Assembly (NCBI RefSeq): GCF_001577835.2 | Contig: NC_029530.1 | Span: 992,001 to 1,056,000, forward strand | DNA from: Coturnix japonica | Lineage: Eukaryota > Chordata > Aves > Galliformes > Phasianidae | Direction of reading: 5' to 3' | Length of the DNA stretch: 64,000 bases | In this document: in pieces, positions 56,801-64,000 of the stretch | Numbering within the stretch: the stretch's first letter is position 1 | How the letters are laid out: every line of letters starts with the position of its first letter | The notes under the pieces: generated by a model | What the model was told of the DNA's origin: nothing | What the model saw: the letters and a program-made list of their open reading frames with translations, nothing else | Database searches by the model: none | Program-made: the position numbers and the translations under genes

Positions 56801-59800
56801 ACTGTGCAGTGGCATACCCCCGTGTTTTAAAATAACCATCTTGGTTTGCATAGCACCGAACTTTTATTTAATCTTGCGTAGAACGGCTGAAGGGAGGGCT
56901 CACCTTTCTCTTCCTCTGGCACATAGAATGGCTTTTTACTCTGTGAACCTCTTTGTGGGCCATCCAGAAAGGAAACTGCGCAGCTGTGGATGTGGAAATA
57001 TTTAACTTTTTGGCTGAGAAGTTGTTCGTGGCACAGAGCAATGCTGGAGGGTCGGAATAAAGAGAGACTGTGTGTGTTTCTGCTCAAAACAATATGAACT
57101 GGGTCTCAGTTACCAGCTTGACATACAAGGCTTTTCCGCCTGCTGTTAAAAGAAGCCTCCATCTTAATAAAAAATGATAATAAAAGCTGTCTTACTTTGC
57201 AAAGGTACCAAAGTGTGGCTGATTAATGCCCAGATTTTGAGCCAAAGTATTTTTAGTCAGACTGATTCCTGATCACTGAAGTGGGGAGATCACTCGTAAT
57301 TTATTGTTCTTGCCAAAATTCTGGTTCTGTGACTATAGTGAATATCACTTACCAACTCCTTACATCTCTAAAATCCTTCCCCTACAAAATTTGAACAGGA
57401 GAGGGAACGTGCTAACATGGACTTTCTTGCTATTTGTTGCAGATCAGCCCCATTTCCTCATTCATTGTAGTTAAAATGAAATGTAGGAGCCAACTATGTT
57501 TGCTATGCATATTTGGCATTTTTAAAAGGCTATTTTAGGCCTTGTATTATTTTAAGTAGAGAATTAAGAAATCATGATTGAAAAAGAGAGGCAGCAATAG
57601 TGCAGCTGCTTTGAGGGTAAGTGCAGTTGTACGGCATTGATGGGACTGCAGTTACCATCTGTTGACATCAGGGTGAAGGGAGTGGGGGTCTCCATTGCTG
57701 CGAAGTGCTCATCCTTCCAGTCACTTGTTTCCAGCAGCTGAGCTGTTTCACGCATTCCTGTCCATGGAAAATCCCACCTTCCATTATGAGAATGTAAAAG
57801 AATCCCAGTCATAAGACAGAATCCTGCTCCATCCAGAAGTGGGCAGGCTCCTTCCTGCATCGTGGAGGTGCTTGCTGGGCAGAGGCAGTGGCCCTGTTGT
57901 GCATCCCCTCCACTTTTCTCTTGCTACCTAACTGTAAATCAAAGAAATTTCCTGAACTGCTGCTATTTAAGGTAATATGAAGCTTTTAGATTTTTTATTT
58001 TTTTAATTTATTATTATTATTTTAAAAATAATTTTGTGCTTCTCATTTCACGGTGTAAAAATACTGTCTGTAGAGCAATAAAAAGTGCAGAGCCACATAG
58101 TGCTTGTATACAGTCAGGCAGGAAATGGACCCCCCAGGTGGGTGTGCAGGTGTGACCATAAAATGCTCAAATACAGTTCTTCATCTGAAATGAGTTATTC
58201 TAGTAAAAACCCTGGAGAACACAGTGTTGTGAAAGCAGGGAAAAGTTAAAGTTGGCAGGGCTGTGCTTTGTGGACCCTCCGCCCCTTCTCTGGCTTCTTT
58301 CTGCTCTGTAGATTAACTGATGCAACTTTTCCATTTTCTTTTACTGACAGCTCTGTGGGCCAAAGGGAGCTCATCTTTTCCTTCCAGTTATGACTTGCCT
58401 TACTAGGCGGCAGCTGGACAGTTTTAGAGAAGCGTGTGGCAGACGTTGGACCATTTCTTGTAACCCTTTTGTCTAGAGAAACACAAATTTCTTGGCCGAA
58501 AAGATCTGGCCACGCTGTTTTCTTCCTTTCCTTCCTTTGTATCTCTAGTAAAGGTCTTGATAAAGGGCCAGAGAATGATGTGAGTTGCTTTGCGTTGCTG
58601 TTCAATAGTGTAAGTGTTGGAAGGGTTTGACTGTGGCTTTTAGAAGCTGGCTGAAGTACACTGGCACAGTTGCGTTTTGAGCTTGCAGTTAGTGTTGCAG
58701 GCACTTCTATAAGACACGCTTCCTATAGAAGATGCATCAGGTCGGCAGCTTGTTTCACATTGTCTTTGCCTATGGGAGGGGGTTTTGCAGCTGCTCTCGC
58801 AGAGCTGTCGCAGTAAGCTTAACATTCCATTTTTTAAGAGTGTATTTAAAAAGTAGTTTTCTGGAATGAAGCTTTACATTAATATTCATTTATATTCTAG
58901 GGAAAGGAGCAGGGTTTGTGCATTTCTTTGCTGTTCAATATCCACTGGAAGAATGAGCTGAACTTTCATAGTGAGGGCTCTGTATTACTAACGCAGTGTC
59001 TGTATCCCTCTTTGTCAGCCGGTCAGTAGCAAAGTTCACTCTGCATTCTTAGGGGAGTTAAGTGGTATTTTCTTTTCTGGGAGGATATTTTGTCTAGTCT
59101 CTGGCACTTAATTTTGCATTGGAAATATTGCAGTTCCTTCCTAGGGCGCTCACTGCCTACAGGATTAGATTATTCTTATTCATTGGTTTAATTTAATGAT
59201 GAGATTAGAACAAATACGCTTATAGAAAGGTACACAAAGTTCTTTTGTGTGCTTTGGTTGGTGCTTCTTTGGTTGGAACTCAAAAGCCATTTGGAACATG
59301 TGCCCCTCCCATGTAAAGTACGAATTCTCACAACTTGAGCTTTGGCGTTGATCAGCAAATCATGAGCTTCCTTTTGGCCCATTAAAGATCTGGTCCAAAG
59401 CCTATTGAATTTAATGGAATGGATTCCAGCCATTTTTTAAGAGCTCTGGGTCTGGCCCATGTTCTTAGCAAGCAGATAGTGATTAAGGGCAGCAGTTTAA
59501 CATCTCTTGTGAGCAAGGTTACATCTGGATTCTTGTAGCTTGCCCCTCCTTCATTTTAGACTTGTCTCACTCCTTGTGGACAGGCTTATGTTGTTTTTCT
59601 TACTCCCAAGCAGGACAGAGTACCAGTGTATAAAACAAGGCCTGCCAGAACTTGCCTTTTGTGGATTTCTTTGTATATTTATCTTCTATTAAATTTGTGA
59701 AAGGTCTTTGCCAACATCTGCCTCTCGTGTCTCAGATTATTGCTGTTTTTCTGAGATAGTGGAGGAGTGTTTCTAACAAAGAGCACCACAGATGTAGCTA

Positions 59801-62800
59801 CAAAACTGGCAATTTACTTGCTTGCTGGGAAGAAAGCTATGAAACAGTCTGCCCCGTTGCTGTGCTAATGGAATTATTTATCCTTTTCCTTCATATCAGA
59901 TTGTTTTGCAAGTATGTCGTAAACGGGAGTATGTTTTTAGGACATGTTTTAGGAAAATGTTTTCTTGTCTGTGTAGGACTGATTAGCCAGGCCAGTTTCA
60001 TGCTCCCAGCGGTTTCCTTGTGTTCAAGATGGCTTGAGCCTGAGTTAGCACTTGTCTTCAAAATGCATCTGAAAATTGGAATTTCACAAGGTCTCAGAGG
60101 CGGAGCTGGAACACCAGTGTCTGTTGCCATACATGTCACAAAGCTTGATTTTAACAGGCGCGGGTGTAAAATGAGCTTATAGATGTGTTGGACTGGGGAG
60201 CCAAGAACTGCTGACTGGCACTGAGTGCTGAGTGTTGGTGAACGTGGGGTTTATGTAAGGCTCTCAAGAGGGGAAAACTGTTGCATAAGCACCACTGCCC
60301 TGTGTGGCTGAAGGTGGTTGCCCTTGTGCCTCTCCCTATTCTTAATAACTGGCTGGAGTGTCCCTTAGGTAGGTGTAAGAAGCATGTGGTGTTGTGTTGC
60401 TGTTCAGATGCTGGGATGTTTGGAGGATGGAGGTGGGAAGGAAGGGAAAAGATCACAGAAAATATCAGAAAATACTGCAGGGGAAAATTACTGCAAAATT
60501 TGTAAGCATCCAAACCTTTAAATAGCTTGCTGTGCCAATAAAGCAGCTGAAATAAATTGCTGCAGAGCAGCCTCAGTGCCACTAAGAGATGAGGACTGAT
60601 CCTGTCTCTTCACTGTGGCATGAAATCAGTAAGAAATATTGCTAGATTCATTGGTTAAATGGGCATGCATGAGTAGAACCCAGCTTCTTGCCTTTAGTGT
60701 TTCTGTAATCGTAGCCCTTGAGAAAATACTATTTTTGGGTTTCTGGAGCTTGTAAGACAATTGAGTAAGAGTTTAAGGTGACTGGGATGGGAAGCAGGAA
60801 AATCAGCTTCCCTGTCTAGTGTTTTCAATGGTTTGTGCTGCACTAATGTGTACATACATGTGTGTGTAAACAAACACATAGAGGAAACCCATAACAAAAG
60901 AGGACAATCGTACCTTGTTCAAAAGAGTCTGCAATTTAATATCTCTTCCTCATCTCCTGTGCAGTGTAAACTCATTGCGCATGGAACTGCTGTTTCTCTC
61001 TGCTCTTGATTTTTCCATGACTGCAGTTAATTCAGCATGGCTTATTTTTCCCTTCTCTCACTGCAGCCAAATGGTCATTTAAGTAACCCAGGGATGGGAC
61101 TGAAAGCCATGTCCAAACAGGAGATGTTCTTTTAACCTTATACAGTGCTGAAATTACTCCAGCACTTTGTTTGTTGTGGAAAAGGAAATTGTATTTTTCT
61201 CTCTTTTCTGGACCTTGACATTGAGCTGGTGTATCTGAGGTTTATGCCAGGGCAGCCAGAATGCTGTGATTGATTCCATGGCAGACATCTGAGTGAGGCC
61301 ATGCCTGTTCTACAGGTGTGTAAAGGGCTCTTGCTTTGTACTGTACTGTTTGACTTTGGTCCAGTATAAGATGATGTAGATTTTGGTGGATGCTGGAACA
61401 ATAAGCAGGGTAGGAAACTCAGCCAAGCAAGCAGCTTTCCTTCTAGCAGTCATGACATTATTGGGTATAGCAAAAGAATTGCTTCTAATATGTTTCTTAA
61501 TTGTTTTTGTTATAGATCGTGATACCATTAATGTACTCATTCTCTAGGAGTTTAACTAATGGGAATATAGGAAAAACGGAAAAATAATGTAAAATACAAG
61601 TGAGCACATGCTGCAAACACGCTGTCTGGCTGAGGAAAGGTTCAGGGCTGTATGTGCATGGAGCTGTCTGCCGGCGGCTGGGAGCTGGTTAACTGCTAAT
61701 CCAAGGGCTGCAGCAGCTGGCTTGGGAGCTCCAGGCTTTTCTTGGCAACAGGATTTTGAAGCATTTGGAAAAGAATGGGACTTGCTCTTCTTGTGTCCTT
61801 GAGGAGTGACGCATGCTGTTTATCGTGGTTGGGCAGCACAAAGACTGAGAAATCGCTTTGGAGGGAGGAGGAAAAGTTCCTCCACTATGGGAATATTTCA
61901 TGGTGAGGTGGGGACCTGGCAACAAGACAGTTTGAACTGCGAGGCAATTCTTCCCCTCTTTTGCAAGAATTGAAATTACCTATAAATAATGGAGTAGGGC
62001 AGCTTAAATCAGAACATGTTTTTCTGTGCTGACAGTGTACAGCATCTGCTTCTGCTTTAAGCTGGGGCTGAAGAGACTTGGCAAAAAAAAAATCATCCTT
62101 TGGCATCACACACACGGGGAGCTCATAAAAGGCTATAAATTGAGCAAATATAGGGGCCTCTTTGCACTGTCATTTCCCTTCGGGAAAGTTGTTAATAGGG
62201 ATGGGGATGAAATTTTAAAGAAAACGTGCATTGGGGGACTTTGAGTGAATCTCAAACAACAGAGGAGCAAAAAATGCCTACATTCAGTATTTGGTTGGTG
62301 ACAGAATTCCCCTGCTACTTGTAAGGAGAGGCCATCCATGTGAGACACTATGGTACAAGAAAGCAAGGGAATGCTGAAAGGAATCACTCTTGGCTGAGTT
62401 TAGAATTGTTTATAATGAGTCCTAAAACACTTCAGGACTGTGTATGTTTTTACAGTGCCTTTTTCAGAAGAGTATTGTTTCGTGAGTGGTAATTTTAGGT
62501 GACATTGCAATGAAAATGGTGATAGCAGGTGAAGTTGTAGCTAGAGAAAAGTACTCTGCAAAATTGATGTATCATTTCTGCTTTCACAAGAGTGCTTTTA
62601 TTCAAGCAATATCCAAAACAATTTTGAACAGATGTGAGGTACTTGAGATCAGTTGGGGAAAAGGCAAATTTAGTTGGTAATAGCTCCGAAACTCCATGTA
62701 TCATCTCCTGTAAATCCCTGATGTAGCCAAGGCTTTGAACTGAAGTCTTTAATTCTAGTGGTGGGGCTTGAGGCAGATCTTGTTCCATAGTCACTGTGCT

Positions 62801-64000
62801 AAGATTGCCCTGGAAGGCTGATGGTGTTTTCCAATGACATTTATCAGGATGGCTGGGCAAGATGCTATGTAATATTCTTTGTGCATTTGGGTGAAGCTGA
62901 CCAATAAAAAACTTGTGTTTTATACTCCCTGCGCAATGGACTTCAGCTCCAGAAAAGGGCTAAACAAATGCTGTTGAACATTAATCTTGGGCACCCTGAA
63001 GCCACGACCCAAACTCTGTGCTTCAGTCTTCGGAGGATTCAGATTATTCATCTGTTTCTCCAGAGAGGATCTTTATCTCTGCCCTTCATTTTCCTAAATG
63101 ACTGTAAATTTGTTTCTGAAAGCCACACAATGCCCCATGGGCTTTCTTTGACACTAAATATCAGTCATATGCATAATTGAATATTCTGCTTTGGGAGTTT
63201 ATACCTGAACCAATATAGAACAGAGTGCCTTATTTTAGCATTCAAGTATTGAAAACTTGGCCTACATCTCGAACCTGCAGGTCTTATCTTCCTAATAATG
63301 AAATAACATGATAGTTTTGGTTTGGAAAGATTCTTAGGCTGTGAGGAAAGAAAGTGTTGTAGTGGCTTGGGTACTTTAAAACCTATGGGGGAAGGAAGCA
63401 GCTCTGCAAGTCATTTGTAATTGTTTAATTAGCAACTGCCTGTAATTATTAGTACCCCTGAGTTGTACTTTGCTTCCCAAAGACTTAAAAGCTGTATACC
63501 TTGGAGCATGCATCCTTCTGGGAATTAGGAGTGTGAGGGATCCAGTGGAAGAGAGCATTGCAGACCTGCTCAGAAGGAGCAGCTCAGGTTCCTCTTGCAT
63601 GTCAGGTTGCTCTCTGCATGGTGTATCTAGATGTGATGAGGATGCAGTTCCTGTCTCTGCTGCCCTTATCAGATGGATCCCACCCCTGGGCTGAGCGGCC
63701 CAGGGTTGTGTACATTGTGCTTCTCCATCTGTAATTAGAAGAGCAGCGCTCTTTTAAAGCTGGATATAGAGATGAGTGAGTGCTGCTCCAGATGGGATCT
63801 GACAAGTTTGAAAATATGTCAGCGTGTGTATATTTTTAATTTCAAAGGCGTCACGCTAGCATTAGAGTTGCTTTAATTCTAGATGCAGCTCTGTAAAACC
63901 AGGCAATCCCTGAGGATTTCAAGTGGAACTAAGTGATGAAGTCAAAAGGCTACCTCAAATGTGAAGCAAATTTCCTCTGAAATATAGCTCTGACCCTTGG
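41806..64000 (+). other. ZDHHC8: ZDHHC8 intron 1 (runs off the window)
   Basis: The first few hundred bases (to about 42110) are still CpG island. Beyond that the sequence is ordinary intron-like DNA with scattered T-runs, short AT-rich patches (46790-46830, near 55010-55045, near 57990-58030) and many short open frames. None of these has splice-supported coding character. No recognisable gene, tRNA or clear mobile element was seen on either strand. A nested lncRNA or an alternative ZDHHC8 first exon cannot be excluded. Confidence 0.6.
46791..46827. repeat. (TA)n microsatellite
   Basis: An AT-dinucleotide run with two interruptions (TATTTATA and TATAATAT), able to form a cruciform or self-complementary hairpin. 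Confidence 0.93.

Overview
The window looks like nuclear DNA of a bird, most likely a galliform close to chicken. The reasons are short degraded CR1 LINE tails, compact GT-AG introns, CpG-island promoters, and protein sequences that differ modestly from the human orthologues as I remember them. Gene order matches human 22q11.2 (TANGO2, DGCR8, TRMT2A, RANBP1, ZDHHC8). In chicken this block should lie on a microchromosome, probably chr15; that placement is from memory. All exon limits were read by hand from splice sites, reading frame and family knowledge.

Layout: 1-757 is flank with an 18-bp minisatellite. About 758-931 is a CpG/CCAAT promoter and noncoding exon 1 of TANGO2 (+), whose CDS runs 3087-10036 in 8 exons (276 aa). 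11750-12060 is the DGCR8 promoter. DGCR8 (+) has a split leader full of upstream AUGs and a 13-exon CDS, 14338-22370 (775 aa). Two pri-miRNA-like hairpins lie in its second exon: one in the leader matching miR-3618, one inside the coding region matching both arms of miR-1306. A 3.7-kb 3' UTR runs to about 26050. TRMT2A (-) converges on it tail to tail, with CDS 32376-26481 in 11 exons (602 aa). A 495-bp bidirectional CpG promoter separates it from RANBP1 (+), CDS 32872-38957 in 6 exons (208 aa). The last RANBP1 intron holds a possible H/ACA snoRNA. After an intergenic gap, coding exon 1 of ZDHHC8 lies at 41702-41805. From there to the end I see no further coding exon, so the final 22 kb is read as ZDHHC8 intron 1.

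How the genes fit: DGCR8 is the RNA-binding half of the nuclear Microprocessor. Its mRNA carries the conserved hairpins that Microprocessor is known to cleave, so the autoregulatory loop is encoded here. TRMT2A makes 5-methyluridine in tRNA, RANBP1 regulates the Ran transport cycle, TANGO2 is an NRDE-family protein linked to metabolic and heme homeostasis, and ZDHHC8 is a protein S-acyltransferase. They share a conserved neighbourhood rather than one pathway. I found no foreign element, no virus-like element and no convincing new multi-gene system. The most checkable unusual items are the snoRNA candidate, a minisatellite that copies the TRMT2A exon 1 splice donor, and the uAUG/hairpin leader of DGCR8.
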